Both the position numbers and the translations under genes were made by a program. A stretch of DNA of 64,000 bases. Source: Albidovulum sp. Lineage in GTDB: Bacteria; Pseudomonadota; Alphaproteobacteria; Rhodobacterales; Rhodobacteraceae. How positions within the stretch are numbered: the stretch's first letter is position 1; each line of letters opens with the position of its first letter. Below the pieces are notes generated by a model, which had not been told where the DNA came from, made no database searches, and saw only the letters and a program-made list of their open reading frames with translations. The stretch lies in assembly GCA_020637635.1 (NCBI GenBank), contig JACKKB010000003.1, positions 62,001-126,000 of the forward strand. The letters are read 5' to 3'. Of the stretch, positions 9,797-18,001 are shown piece after piece.

Positions 9797-10123
9797 ATGT
9801 TCAAGACGAACGCTAAATATGCCTTGGGGCAGGTGGTGCGGCATCGCAAGCACCCGTTCCGTGGCGTCGTGTTCGATGTCGACGCGATGTTCTCGAACAC
9901 CGAGGAATGGTACGCGGCCATCCCCGAAGACAGCCGGCCGGCCAAGGAGCAGCCCTATTACCACCTGCTCGCCGAGAACGATGAAAGCTACTATGTCGCC
10001 TATGTCTCGGAGCAGAACCTCGTCGCGGACAGTTCCGGCGAGCCGGTCGATCACCCCGACCTGCCCGATCTTTTCGGCGATTTCGAGAACGGGCGCTACC
10101 CGCTCCATTTCAACCTGAACTGA
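9797..10123 (+). CDS. hspQ: Heat-shock protein HspQ (hemimethylated-DNA-binding YccV-like)
   Basis: This 108-residue protein matches HspQ: KYALGQVVRHRKHPFRGVVFDVD at the N-terminus, QPYYHLLAENDE and YVAYVSEQNL in the middle. E. coli HspQ binds hemimethylated DNA in vitro and acts as a Lon protease specificity enhancer. The start is ATG 9797; a TTG lies just before it. It converges with the gamma-glutamyltransferase gene, 11 bases apart. I could not identify a heat-shock sigma-factor promoter upstream with confidence. Confidence 0.9.
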   Translation: MFKTNAKYALGQVVRHRKHPFRGVVFDVDAMFSNTEEWYAAIPEDSRPAKEQPYYHLLAENDESYYVAYVSEQNLVADSSGEPVDHPDLPDLFGDFENGRYPLHFNLN

Positions 10124-10134
10124 CGCGCAACTGC

Positions 10135-11715
10135 TCAGTAGCCAAGCGCGCAGCCGTCCTTGCGCGGGTCCGACGCACCCCAGAGCACGCCGCGCGCATG
10201 GTCGATGAGGATGGCCTGACCGCCGCCGAGCGGCGCGTCGGCAAGGCTCACCCGGTGTCCGAGCGCCGCAAGCTCGCCCCGAACCGCGTCGCTGTAGCCG
10301 CGCTCGATCTCGAGCACTCCGTCATCGACGAAACTGCGCGGCGCGTCCAGCGCCGCCTGCGGCGAAAGCCCGTAGTCGAGCAGATTGCTGACGAGGCGCG
10401 CGTGGCCGGCCGGCTGGTAGGCGCCCCCCATGACGCCGAAGGGCATCACCACCCGTCCGCCCTTCTCGAGCATCGCGGGAATGATCGTGTGCATCGGTCG
10501 CTTGCCGGGCCCGAATTCGTTCGCATGGCCGGGCACGAGCGTGAAGCCGGTGCCGCGGTTCTGAAAGAGGATCCCGAATTTCGACGAGGCAAGGCCGGCC
10601 CCGAAGCTCCAGTAGGTCGAGTAGATCATCGACACCGCCATCCCGTCGCGGTCGACGACGCAGAGATAGACCGTGTCGCGGTGCACCGCCTCGGCCGGCG
10701 CCGGCGGCACCGGCAGGACCCTGTCGGGGGCAACAAGCCCCGCAAGCCTCCGCGCCGTCTCCGGGGCCAGCATGTGATCAAGCCGCGTGGTATGATCGGG
10801 GTCCGCGATGAAGCGGTTGCGCGCGTCGTAGGCAAGCTTGGCCGCCTCCGCCTCGAGATGCGCGCGGGCGGCGCCGAACGGATCGAGCGCGCCGAGATCG
10901 AACTCGGCGAGGATGTTCAGCATCAGGATCGCGGTCGCGCCCTGCCCATTGGGCGGGTGTTCGAGAACCCGGTGGCCCTTGTAGTCGCCAGCGACCGGCA
11001 CGCCCCAGCTTGCCTCCGTCGCGGCCAGATCGTCGGCCGTATGACAGCCGCCGAGCGCGTTCAGCGAGGCGATGAGATCCTCGGCAACCTCGCCTTCGTA
11101 GAACCCCTTGCGGCCCTCGCGCGCGATCCGACGCAAGACCTCGGCCTGTTCGGGCGACCGAAAGACATCGCCCGTGGCAAGCGGCGCTCCGCCGCGCAGG
11201 TAGAACCGGCGCGCCTGGCCGGAAAGCCGCTCCGGTTCGCGCGCCCAGTCGAAGGCGACGCGCGGAGCGACCGGAATGCCCTCGTCCGCATAACGGATCG
11301 CCGGCGCGAGACAGTCGCCGATGCCAAGCCTGCCATGGCGCTCCGACAACCTGCAGAAGGCGTCGATGGCGCCCGGCAGGGTCACGGATTCGACGCTCTC
11401 GGTGCCGATCTCCGCAAGTCCGCGCGCGCGCAGATCTTCGGCCGAGAGCCCCGCCGGCGCCCGGCCCGACCCGTTGAGCGCGATGACCCTTTCTTCGCCG
11501 GCCGGCTTGATCAGAACGAAGCAGTCGCCGCCGATGCCGCAGGACTGCGGCTCGGCAAAGCCGAGCAGAACCGCCCCCGCGATCGCCGCATCGGCGGCAT
11601 TTCCGCCTGCCTTCAGGATATCGAGAGCGACCTTCGCGGCCAGCGGATGGGAGGTCGCGCAGATGGCGTTCTGCGCCAGCGTCTCGGAACGCCCCGGCAA
11701 TTGAAAATCGCGCAT
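10135..11715 (-). CDS. Gamma-glutamyltransferase family protein (cytoplasmic, YwrD-like)
   Basis: This 526-residue Ntn-hydrolase is predicted to self-cleave before a catalytic Thr in VHRDTVYLCVVD. Other family segments are GGNAADAAIAGAV, SCGIGGDCFVLI, GSGRAPAG and PMHTIIPAML. Unlike periplasmic Ggt it has no signal peptide, which fits YwrD-like cytoplasmic members. These use gamma-glutamyl compounds or related amides, so substrate prediction is uncertain. The gene stands alone, and 11716-11926 downstream of its start contains no gene I can support. Confidence 0.88.
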   Translation of the reverse strand: MRDFQLPGRSETLAQNAICATSHPLAAKVALDILKAGGNAADAAIAGAVLLGFAEPQSCGIGGDCFVLIKPAGEERVIALNGSGRAPAGLSAEDLRARGLAEIGTESVESVTLPGAIDAFCRLSERHGRLGIGDCLAPAIRYADEGIPVAPRVAFDWAREPERLSGQARRFYLRGGAPLATGDVFRSPEQAEVLRRIAREGRKGFYEGEVAEDLIASLNALGGCHTADDLAATEASWGVPVAGDYKGHRVLEHPPNGQGATAILMLNILAEFDLGALDPFGAARAHLEAEAAKLAYDARNRFIADPDHTTRLDHMLAPETARRLAGLVAPDRVLPVPPAPAEAVHRDTVYLCVVDRDGMAVSMIYSTYWSFGAGLASSKFGILFQNRGTGFTLVPGHANEFGPGKRPMHTIIPAMLEKGGRVVMPFGVMGGAYQPAGHARLVSNLLDYGLSPQAALDAPRSFVDDGVLEIERGYSDAVRGELAALGHRVSLADAPLGGGQAILIDHARGVLWGASDPRKDGCALGY

Positions 11716-11926
11716 GATCCGTCACGCCCCATCTTGTTCCGGGGGAAGGCTAGTGGCGCTTTTCAGGAAAGGAAAGACCTCGACGCCGCGCAATGGGTGG
11801 GGGCTGTTAAACGCGGCGCCGAGGGAAGCCTTAAGCAGCTACCGGATCAGAATCACCCTGCAATCAGGCCGAGTTAGGGAGGTATTGCGGCATCTTTGCG
11901 GCAGCGCAGAACGCCCCGCCACCAGC

Positions 11927-12400
11927 CTATCCAGCCAGCGGAACGCGGAACGAGAGCGTGTTGCGCCCGCCGTCCTTGCGGTAGGCGAGGTCGGTCGTGA
12001 GCGCCTCGATCAGCGCCCAGCCCCACCCGCCTTCGGGCAGGTCCGAAGGGACCGGGCAGGGTTTCGTTGCTCGCGTGCCGTCGGCGAGGCCGGCAATCTC
12101 GCGGCCATGGTCGGAGATCGCGCAATGGATCGCCTCGCCATCGACCTGAAGCTCCATCTCGATCAGGCCGCGCGACTGGCCGGCATAGCCATGCTCGACG
12201 AGGTTGTTCAGAACCTCGGCCAGCACCAGTTCGAGCGTTCCGGCGCTATCGCGCGGGATCCGGCGCGCGAATCGCGCCACGGCTCGCCGCAGCGCCGTGC
12301 GGACCGCGAAGGCCTCCGCCGGGAAACACAGGCGAAACTCCCCGCCCCTCGGAGGCGCGTCCCCGACCGCCGCAACCGGAGCGACCGCCCGCTCAGCCAT
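11927..12400 (-). CDS. RsbW-like anti-sigma serine/threonine kinase (HATPase_c)
   Basis: This 157-residue protein has a GHKL ATP-binding fold: the N-box ELVLAEVLNNLVEHGY, a G1-type segment ISDHGREIAG, and a glycine-rich EGGWGWALIEALTTDLAY. It is the size and type of RsbW/SpoIIAB kinases, which bind a sigma factor and phosphorylate a STAS antagonist. The start codon (ATG 12400) overlaps the end of the upstream STAS gene by eight bases, a sign of translational coupling. No sigma factor or PP2C phosphatase is adjacent, so the output target is not visible. Confidence 0.83.
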   Translation of the reverse strand: MAERAVAPVAAVGDAPPRGGEFRLCFPAEAFAVRTALRRAVARFARRIPRDSAGTLELVLAEVLNNLVEHGYAGQSRGLIEMELQVDGEAIHCAISDHGREIAGLADGTRATKPCPVPSDLPEGGWGWALIEALTTDLAYRKDGGRNTLSFRVPLAG

Positions 12401-12734
12401 GCCGTGCCCTCGCTGCCGCCGCCGGCGCCTCGGCCATGATCTGGAACACGCTGTCCATCCGGGTGAGGCTGAGAAGGCTGCGGACATTCGGCATCGGCGC
12501 CGCGAGTGCTAGGCGCCGGTCCGGCAGCAGCGCCTTCAGGACCGCGACGAGCGCACCAAGCCCCGAACTGTCCACGAAGCGCACGCGCGAGACATCGAGC
12601 ACAACGTCGCCGGTGCCCTCGCCCGTCAGGGCGCGCATCTCGTCCTTGAACTCGATCGCCACCGCCGCGTCGATCCTGTCGTCATCGACACGGACGATCA
12701 TGAGATCATCCACCCATTCCGTTCGCAGTTGCAT
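12393..12734 (-). CDS. STAS-domain anti-sigma factor antagonist
   Basis: This 113-residue single STAS domain is of the SpoIIAA/RsbV type. The phosphorylation loop reads VRFVDSSGLGALVAV, where the DSSGLG Ser is the expected kinase target. I prefer ATG 12734 (MQLRTEW) because AAGGGG lies seven bases upstream; ATG 12749 would add five residues. It forms a two-gene partner-switching unit with the overlapping kinase gene and is divergent from the thiolase. Confidence 0.85.
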   Translation of the reverse strand: MQLRTEWVDDLMIVRVDDDRIDAAVAIEFKDEMRALTGEGTGDVVLDVSRVRFVDSSGLGALVAVLKALLPDRRLALAAPMPNVRSLLSLTRMDSVFQIMAEAPAAAARARHG

Positions 12735-12819
12735 CTGGATCCCCTTCATCCTTCGAAAGCGAGGCTAGACGGCAATCCTTACTTTTCGGTATGCCACGAG
12801 AGGGTCGGAGGAGGCTGCG

Positions 12820-13992
12820 ATGCAAGAGGTTGTCATTCTCGGTGCTGCACGGACGGCGATGGGTGGCTTTCAGGGCACCCTCGCCACGATGGATGCCGCG
12901 ACCCTTGGCGGCGCCGCCATCGCCGCCGCGCTGCACGATGCCGCGGTCGGCGCCGAACGTGTCGAAGAGCTTCTCATGGGCTGCGTCCTTCCCGCGGGAC
13001 AGGGCCAGGCCCCGGCGCGCCAGGCCGGGTTCCGCGCCGGTCTTGATGAGACTGTCCCCGCGACGACTCTGAACAAGATGTGCGGCTCGGGCATGAAGGC
13101 GGCGATGGTGGCCTTCGACCAGATCGCGCTCGGCGCGGCCGGCATCGTCGTCGCGGGCGGCATGGAGAGCATGACGAACGCCCCCTATCTCTTGCCGAAG
13201 ATGCGCGGAGGCGCCCGGCTCGGCCATGCCCAGGCGCTCGATCACATGTTCCTCGACGGGCTTGAGGATGCCTATGACAGGGGCCGTCTCATGGGCACCT
13301 TTGCCGAGGACTGTGCCGCTGCTTTCGGTTTTTCCCGGGACGATCAGGATGCCTATGCGCTCGCCTCGCTTCATCGCGCGCTTGCGGCCGAGGCGGGCGG
13401 CGCCTTTGCGGGCGAGATCGCGCCCGTCACCGTCACCACCCGCAAGGGCGAACTGACTGTGGCCGCCGACGAACAGCCCGCAAGCGCCCGGCCCGAGAAG
13501 ATCCCGACGCTGAAACCGGCCTTCCGCAAGGACGGCACGGTGACCGCGGCCAACTCCTCGTCGATCTCCGACGGCGCGGCGGCGCTGGTTCTGGCAAGCG
13601 CGGGGGCGGCGGCGGGGCTGATGCCGCGTGCCCGCATCCTCGGCCACGCGAGCCACGCCCAGGCGCCGGCCGAGTTCCCGACCGCCCCGATCCCGGCCGC
13701 GCGGAAACTCCTCGACCGGCTCGGCTGGAGCGCCGGCGACGTCGACCTCTGGGAGGTGAACGAAGCCTTTGCAGTGGTGCCCATGGCCTTCATGAAGGAA
13801 ATGGGCGTCGACCACGCCAAGATGAACGTGAACGGCGGCGCCTGTGCGCTCGGCCACCCGATCGGCGCCTCGGGCGCGCGGATCGTCGTGACGCTTCTGA
13901 ACGCGCTAGAAAGGCGCGGGCTGAAGCGTGGTCTTGCCGCGATCTGCATCGGTGGCGGCGAAGGCACTGCGATCGCCATCGAACGCCCATGA
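12820..13992 (+). CDS. Acetyl-CoA acetyltransferase / acetyl-CoA C-acyltransferase (thiolase)
   Basis: This 390-residue thiolase has the acyl-accepting Cys near residue 88 (TLNKMCGSGMKA), the His motif NVNGGACALGHPIGASG and the C-terminal catalytic Cys in AICIGGGEGTAIAIE. It condenses two acetyl-CoA, or cleaves 3-ketoacyl-CoA. In Rhodobacterales this supplies acetoacetyl-CoA for PHB or the ethylmalonyl-CoA pathway, but the sequence alone does not separate the biosynthetic from the degradative form. Its TGA overlaps the ATG of the next gene (ATGA). Confidence 0.92.
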   Translation: MQEVVILGAARTAMGGFQGTLATMDAATLGGAAIAAALHDAAVGAERVEELLMGCVLPAGQGQAPARQAGFRAGLDETVPATTLNKMCGSGMKAAMVAFDQIALGAAGIVVAGGMESMTNAPYLLPKMRGGARLGHAQALDHMFLDGLEDAYDRGRLMGTFAEDCAAAFGFSRDDQDAYALASLHRALAAEAGGAFAGEIAPVTVTTRKGELTVAADEQPASARPEKIPTLKPAFRKDGTVTAANSSSISDGAAALVLASAGAAAGLMPRARILGHASHAQAPAEFPTAPIPAARKLLDRLGWSAGDVDLWEVNEAFAVVPMAFMKEMGVDHAKMNVNGGACALGHPIGASGARIVVTLLNALERRGLKRGLAAICIGGGEGTAIAIERP

Positions 13993-14462
13993 CAGACCTT
14001 CCCGCACCGGCGATCGACTATACCGGCCTCGCCGCCCGGATCGCCAGCCTGACCGCGGGCGAGACCGACGAGGTGGCGCTCATGGCCACGCTCGCCTGCG
14101 AGATCCATCATGCCGACGACCGCTTCGACTGGACCGGCTTCTACCGCGTGACCGGGCCGGAGACGCTGAAGATCGGCCCCTACCAGGGCGGCCACGGCTG
14201 CCTCGTGATCCCCTTCTCGCGCGGCGTTTGCGGTGCCGCCGCGCGGACCCGGCAGGCACAGATCGTGCCCGATGTCGACGCCTTCCCCGGTCATATCGCA
14301 TGTGCGAGCTCCACCCGCTCGGAGCTCGTGCTGCCGGTCCTCGACGCCGGCGGTCGCCTCCTCGGTGTGCTCGATATCGACAGCGACCTGCCCGACGCCT
14401 TCACCGCGGCCGATGCCACGGCACTCGCGGCGATCCTCGCCGCGGTCTTCGCGGGGGCCTGA
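13989..14462 (+). CDS. GAF-domain free methionine-(R)-sulfoxide reductase
   Basis: This 157-residue GAF protein shows the fRMsr signature: FDWTGFYRV, KIGPYQGGHGCLVIPFSRGVCG, IACASSTRSELVLPV and GVLDIDSD. Cys71, Cys81 and Cys105 have spacings of 10 and 24, the same as the three redox Cys of E. coli fRMsr (84, 94, 118). That supports real free Met-R-SO reductase activity rather than a generic GAF sensor. It overlaps the thiolase stop by four bases, and the GFA gene starts two bases after its stop codon. Confidence 0.88.
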   Translation: MTDLPAPAIDYTGLAARIASLTAGETDEVALMATLACEIHHADDRFDWTGFYRVTGPETLKIGPYQGGHGCLVIPFSRGVCGAAARTRQAQIVPDVDAFPGHIACASSTRSELVLPVLDAGGRLLGVLDIDSDLPDAFTAADATALAAILAAVFAGA

Positions 14463-14464
14463 TC

Positions 14465-15250
14465 ATGGCCGACCGCGTGCACCGCGGAGGCTGCCTCTGC
14501 GGCAGCGTCAGCTTCGAGGCCGAAGAGCCGCTGCGCCACGTCATCGCCTGCCACTGCAGCCAGTGCCGCAGGACCTCGGGTCACTTCTGGGCGGCAACCT
14601 CGGTGCCGCTCGGCCGCTTCAGGCTGACCCGCGAATCCGCGGCGCTGCGCTGGTTCCGCTCCTCGCCCGCCGCGACGCGCGGCTTCTGCAGCACCTGCGG
14701 CGCCAGCCTATTCTGGAAACCCGAAGGCGAACCCCGCATCGCCATCGCCGCTGGCGCGCTCGACGGGCCGACCGGGCTCGCGCTCTCGACCCATATCCAC
14801 ACCGAAGGTGCGGGTGACTACTACGCGCCCGAGGGGCCGCCGCCGGCACCCGGCGGCCCGGCGCCAGCGCGGCTTGCCTGCGCCTGTCTTTGCGGCGGCT
14901 CGGCCTTCGATCTGCCCGGCCCGGCCGGCCCGATCACTGCCTGCCACTGCCTGCAGTGCCGCAAGCTCTCGGGCCATTACAGCGCCTCCTTCGATGCCGA
15001 CGAGACCACGCTCGTCTGGCAGAGGCGATCGACGCTCGCCGAGTACGAGACCCCCGGCAAGGGCCGCCGCGGTTTCTGCCAGCACTGCGGTTCGAGCCTC
15101 TGGTTCCGTTCTGCCGCGGGCGAGTTCTCGGTCGAGGCCGGCTGCATCACCGGGCCAAGCGGCGGCCTGCTTGCGGCGCACATCTTCGCGGCCTGCAAGG
15201 GCGACTATTACAGGCTCGACGACGGCCTCCCGCAGAGCGATTTCGGCTAG
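14465..15250 (+). CDS. Tandem GFA/CENP-V domain protein
   Basis: This 261-residue protein contains two complete GFA (glutathione-dependent formaldehyde-activating/CENP-V fold) units in one chain, residues about 7-125 and 137-255. Each has CxCG, HCxQCR and a C-terminal CxxCGxSL zinc-binding set (GGCLCGS, CHCSQCRRTSGH, CSTCGASLFW; then CLCGGS, CHCLQCRKLSGH, CQHCGSSLWF). Most family members have one unit. The family was named for Gfa, but most homologues have no proven reaction. The two halves are clearly diverged, so the duplication is not recent. Confidence 0.87.
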   Translation: MADRVHRGGCLCGSVSFEAEEPLRHVIACHCSQCRRTSGHFWAATSVPLGRFRLTRESAALRWFRSSPAATRGFCSTCGASLFWKPEGEPRIAIAAGALDGPTGLALSTHIHTEGAGDYYAPEGPPPAPGGPAPARLACACLCGGSAFDLPGPAGPITACHCLQCRKLSGHYSASFDADETTLVWQRRSTLAEYETPGKGRRGFCQHCGSSLWFRSAAGEFSVEAGCITGPSGGLLAAHIFAACKGDYYRLDDGLPQSDFG

Positions 15251-15675
15251 GTACTGATCCGCCGGCTCGGCACCCAGGCATAGCCGTTCTCGCAGAGGAT
15301 CACGCATTCGCGCAGCCCGTGCGGCTTGTCGGCCGGAGCCTGCAGAAGCACGGCGTCGGGATAGTCCGAAAGCCGCGCCACCGCCGCGTCGGGATCGCTT
15401 TCGTAGAGACGGATCTCGATTCCCGCCCCGCGGGCCCCGGCCTCCGACAGGAGGCCCGGCAGCGGATGCGCGGCAAACGTATGATCGGCGTGGAGCTGAA
15501 AGACCTGCCCGTAATAGCGCAGGATCGCGAAATCACCCGAGAGCCGGTACACCTCGACCCCGAAGACGCCCTGCAGGAAGGCCGCGAGCCGGCGCACGTC
15601 GCGCGCCAGGAGGTTGATCCCGAGCCCGCCCAGCGATTGCCCGAACGTCGCCGCCGAAACCGTCTCGTAATCCAT
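15247..15675 (-). CDS. VOC-superfamily (glyoxalase-fold) protein
   Basis: This 142-residue protein has the beta-alpha-beta-beta-beta pattern of VOC proteins (GINLLARDVRRLAAFLQGVF, then GVEVYRLSGDFAILRY, and a second half with GAGIEIRLYESDPDAAVARL). The start is usually a dioxygenase, lyase or antibiotic-binding type fold; the substrate cannot be predicted. Its last codons overlap the end of the convergent GFA gene by four bases. Confidence 0.75.
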   Translation of the reverse strand: MDYETVSAATFGQSLGGLGINLLARDVRRLAAFLQGVFGVEVYRLSGDFAILRYYGQVFQLHADHTFAAHPLPGLLSEAGARGAGIEIRLYESDPDAAVARLSDYPDAVLLQAPADKPHGLRECVILCENGYAWVPSRRIST

Positions 15676-15793
15676 GCCGCCTCCGGCGTTCTGCCGCGCG
15701 CGTCAGGCTGGCAACTTCTCACGCCGCGGTCAACGCCCGGCTTGACCCCGCCTTCCCATGGGCTATTTCGAAGCGGCAGCGGAGGAGGACCGG

Positions 15794-16687
15794 ATGACAC
15801 GCGTGACTTTGCTCGACGGCGGCATGGGCCAGGAACTCGTGGCCCGCTCCGGCGATGCGCCGACGCCGCTCTGGTCGACCCGGGTGATGATCGATCACCC
15901 CGGGCTCGTTCACGCCGTGCACAGTGACTACTTCCGCGCCGGTGCCACCGTGGCGACCACGAACACCTATGCGATTCACCATGACCGGCTTCTGACATTC
16001 GGGCTCGACGACCGCTTTGCCGCGCTCCATACCCAGGCGCTGGCCGAGGCCGCCGCGGCGCGTGCCGAGCATGGCAGGGGCCGCATCGCCGGATCGCTCG
16101 GCCCCCTTGTCGCCTCCTATCGGCCCGAGACCCATCCGCCCCATGCCGAAGCGGTTGCGAAATACGCCGAGATCGCTTGCCTGCTTGCCCCCGCCATCGA
16201 TGTCCTGCTGGCCGAGACCGTGGCCTCGCTCGCCCATGCCCGCGCCGTGCTCGAAGGCGCCGGTGCGGCCGGCCTTCCGGTCTGGCTTTCGGTCACCGTC
16301 GACGATGAGGACGGATCGCGCCTGCGCTCGGGCGAGCCGTTGGCCGATCTCGCCGGCATCGTCGCGTCGGGCGCCTCGGCCGTGCTCGCCAATTGCTCGG
16401 CCCCCGAGGCGATGGCGGCCGCCCTTGCCGTTTTCGCCGATATGGGCCTGCCCTATGGCGCCTATGCCAACGGTTTCCAGCAGATCACCAAGGAGTTCCT
16501 CAAGGACAGCCCGACCGTCGACAGCCTGAGCACGCGCCCCGAGATGACGCCCGCTCTCTACGCCGGCTTCGCGCTTCGTTGGGTCGAGATGGGCGCCACG
16601 ATCGTCGGCGGTTGCTGCGAGACGACCCCGGCGCATATCGCCGAGGTGGCGCGGCGCCTCGTGGCGGCCGGCCACGAGATCGTCTGA
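15794..16687 (+). CDS. Homocysteine S-methyltransferase family protein
   Basis: This 297-residue TIM-barrel enzyme has the zinc/thiol-binding set: LANCSAPEA and the C-terminal VGGCCETTPAHI. The N-terminus TLLDGGMGQEL is also typical. It should transfer a methyl group to homocysteine from a donor such as S-methylmethionine or betaine; the natural donor is unclear. ATG 15794 follows GGAGGAGGACCGG. I see no recognisable SAM riboswitch in the 118 bases upstream. Confidence 0.9.
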   Translation: MTRVTLLDGGMGQELVARSGDAPTPLWSTRVMIDHPGLVHAVHSDYFRAGATVATTNTYAIHHDRLLTFGLDDRFAALHTQALAEAAAARAEHGRGRIAGSLGPLVASYRPETHPPHAEAVAKYAEIACLLAPAIDVLLAETVASLAHARAVLEGAGAAGLPVWLSVTVDDEDGSRLRSGEPLADLAGIVASGASAVLANCSAPEAMAAALAVFADMGLPYGAYANGFQQITKEFLKDSPTVDSLSTRPEMTPALYAGFALRWVEMGATIVGGCCETTPAHIAEVARRLVAAGHEIV

Positions 16688-16729
16688 GCCGTCTGGCCCC
16701 CTGCCCGGCACCCGTGATAGGCCCGGCCA

Positions 16730-17386
16730 ATGACGGACGCCGCCTATGCCCCACCCGACACGCCGCTTGCCATCCTGCATGCCGACCACGCCATCGTCGT
16801 GCTCGACAAGCCGGCGGGGCTCCTGACCGTGCCCGGCCGGACCGAGGATCTGGCCGACTGCCTGATCGCCCGGCTGCACGCAGCCTACCCCGACGCGCTG
16901 CTCGTTCACCGGCTCGATCGCGACACTTCGGGCGTCATCGTCTTCGCGCTGACCCGTCACGCCCAGCGCGAACTCTCCGCCGGATTCGAGCATCGGCGCA
17001 CCCGCAAGGCCTATCGCGCCCGGCTCTGGGGCCATCTCGAACCCAAGGAGGGGCAGGTCGACCTGCCGCTGATCGTCGACTGGCCGAACCGTCCGCGCCA
17101 GCGCGTCGATCATGCCGAGGGGCGGCCCGCCCAGACAAACTGGAAGGTGCTTGGCCACGACCCCGACGGAACCACCCGCGTGCGGCTCTTCCCTTTGACG
17201 GGACGCAGCCACCAGCTGCGCGTCCACATGCGCGAACTCGGCCACCCGATTCTCGGCGACCCGCTCTATGCCGAGGGACCGGCGCGCGACTTTCCGCGCC
17301 TCATGCTGCACGCCGAGAGCCTGCGCTTCAATCACCCCGAGACCGGCCGCGGCATGACCTTTACCGCGCCGGTCCCGTTCCCGTGA
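16730..17386 (+). CDS. RluA-family pseudouridine synthase
   Basis: This 218-residue protein has the catalytic motif HRLDRDTSGVIVFA (Asp in RLD) and the second motif LFPLTGRSHQLRVHMRELGHPILGD. It lacks an S4 domain, so it resembles RluA (23S rRNA position 746 and tRNA position 32) more than RluC/RluD, although the exact target cannot be fixed by sequence. The next gene starts at a GTG inside its stop codon. Confidence 0.88.
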   Translation: MTDAAYAPPDTPLAILHADHAIVVLDKPAGLLTVPGRTEDLADCLIARLHAAYPDALLVHRLDRDTSGVIVFALTRHAQRELSAGFEHRRTRKAYRARLWGHLEPKEGQVDLPLIVDWPNRPRQRVDHAEGRPAQTNWKVLGHDPDGTTRVRLFPLTGRSHQLRVHMRELGHPILGDPLYAEGPARDFPRLMLHAESLRFNHPETGRGMTFTAPVPFP

Positions 17387-17907
17387 TCGAGCGCCGGCAC
17401 AAGCACGGCGGGGTCGCGTCTATGGCGCTCTATTCGCGCTGCGGCGCTTATCGCTATCTCCTGTCGCGACGATGGGGTCCGGGCGGGATGCTGCTCTATG
17501 TGCTTCTCAACCCCTCGACCGCGACCGAGGCAGCGAACGATCCGACGATCGAACGCTGCCAGAGGCGGGCGCGGGCGCTCGGCCATGGCGGCTTCGCGGT
17601 CGGCAATCTCTTCGCCTACCGCGCCACCCGGCCGAGGGACCTGCGTCTCGCCGAAGCGCCCGTCGGATCCGGCAACGACGCGGTCCTGCTGCAGGCCGCG
17701 TCGGGCGCCGCGCGCATCCTCTGCGGCTGGGGCACGCACGGGACCCACATGGAGCGCGGCGCGGCGGTCGAGCGGCTCCTGCGCGGCGCTGGCCACGCGC
17801 TCTGGCATCTCGGCCTGACCGCCGCCGGCCAACCGCGCCACCCCCTCTACATCGGCTATGCGGTGTCGCCCGCCCGCTGGCATGGCGACGAAAATACCGA
17901 AAATTGA
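17383..17907 (+). CDS. DUF1643 family protein
   Basis: This 174-residue protein matches DUF1643: ALYSRCGAYRYLLSRRWG, VLLNPSTATEAANDPTIERC, RRARALGHGGFAVGNLFAYRAT, and the C-terminal QPRHPLYIGY. The function is unknown; the fold resembles nucleotide-modifying enzymes. I use GTG 17383, which overlaps the preceding stop (GTGA) and yields the normal N-terminus IERRHKHGGVAS; the first ATG at 17422 would cut into the domain. Confidence 0.82.
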   Translation: MIERRHKHGGVASMALYSRCGAYRYLLSRRWGPGGMLLYVLLNPSTATEAANDPTIERCQRRARALGHGGFAVGNLFAYRATRPRDLRLAEAPVGSGNDAVLLQAASGAARILCGWGTHGTHMERGAAVERLLRGAGHALWHLGLTAAGQPRHPLYIGYAVSPARWHGDENTEN

Positions 17908-18001
17908 ACCGACCCCGGCGAAGTTGGCGCCGCCTTAAATCCTTTCTGGCCTGATGGCATCCGGGTGCGCCGATCGGGTGTCGGCGAGAAAGGTGGAAAC
18001 G

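Noticed and set aside
15676..15793. SAM-type riboswitch before the homocysteine methyltransferase
   Set aside because: I could not find the stems or core sequences of known SAM riboswitch classes in the 118 bases.
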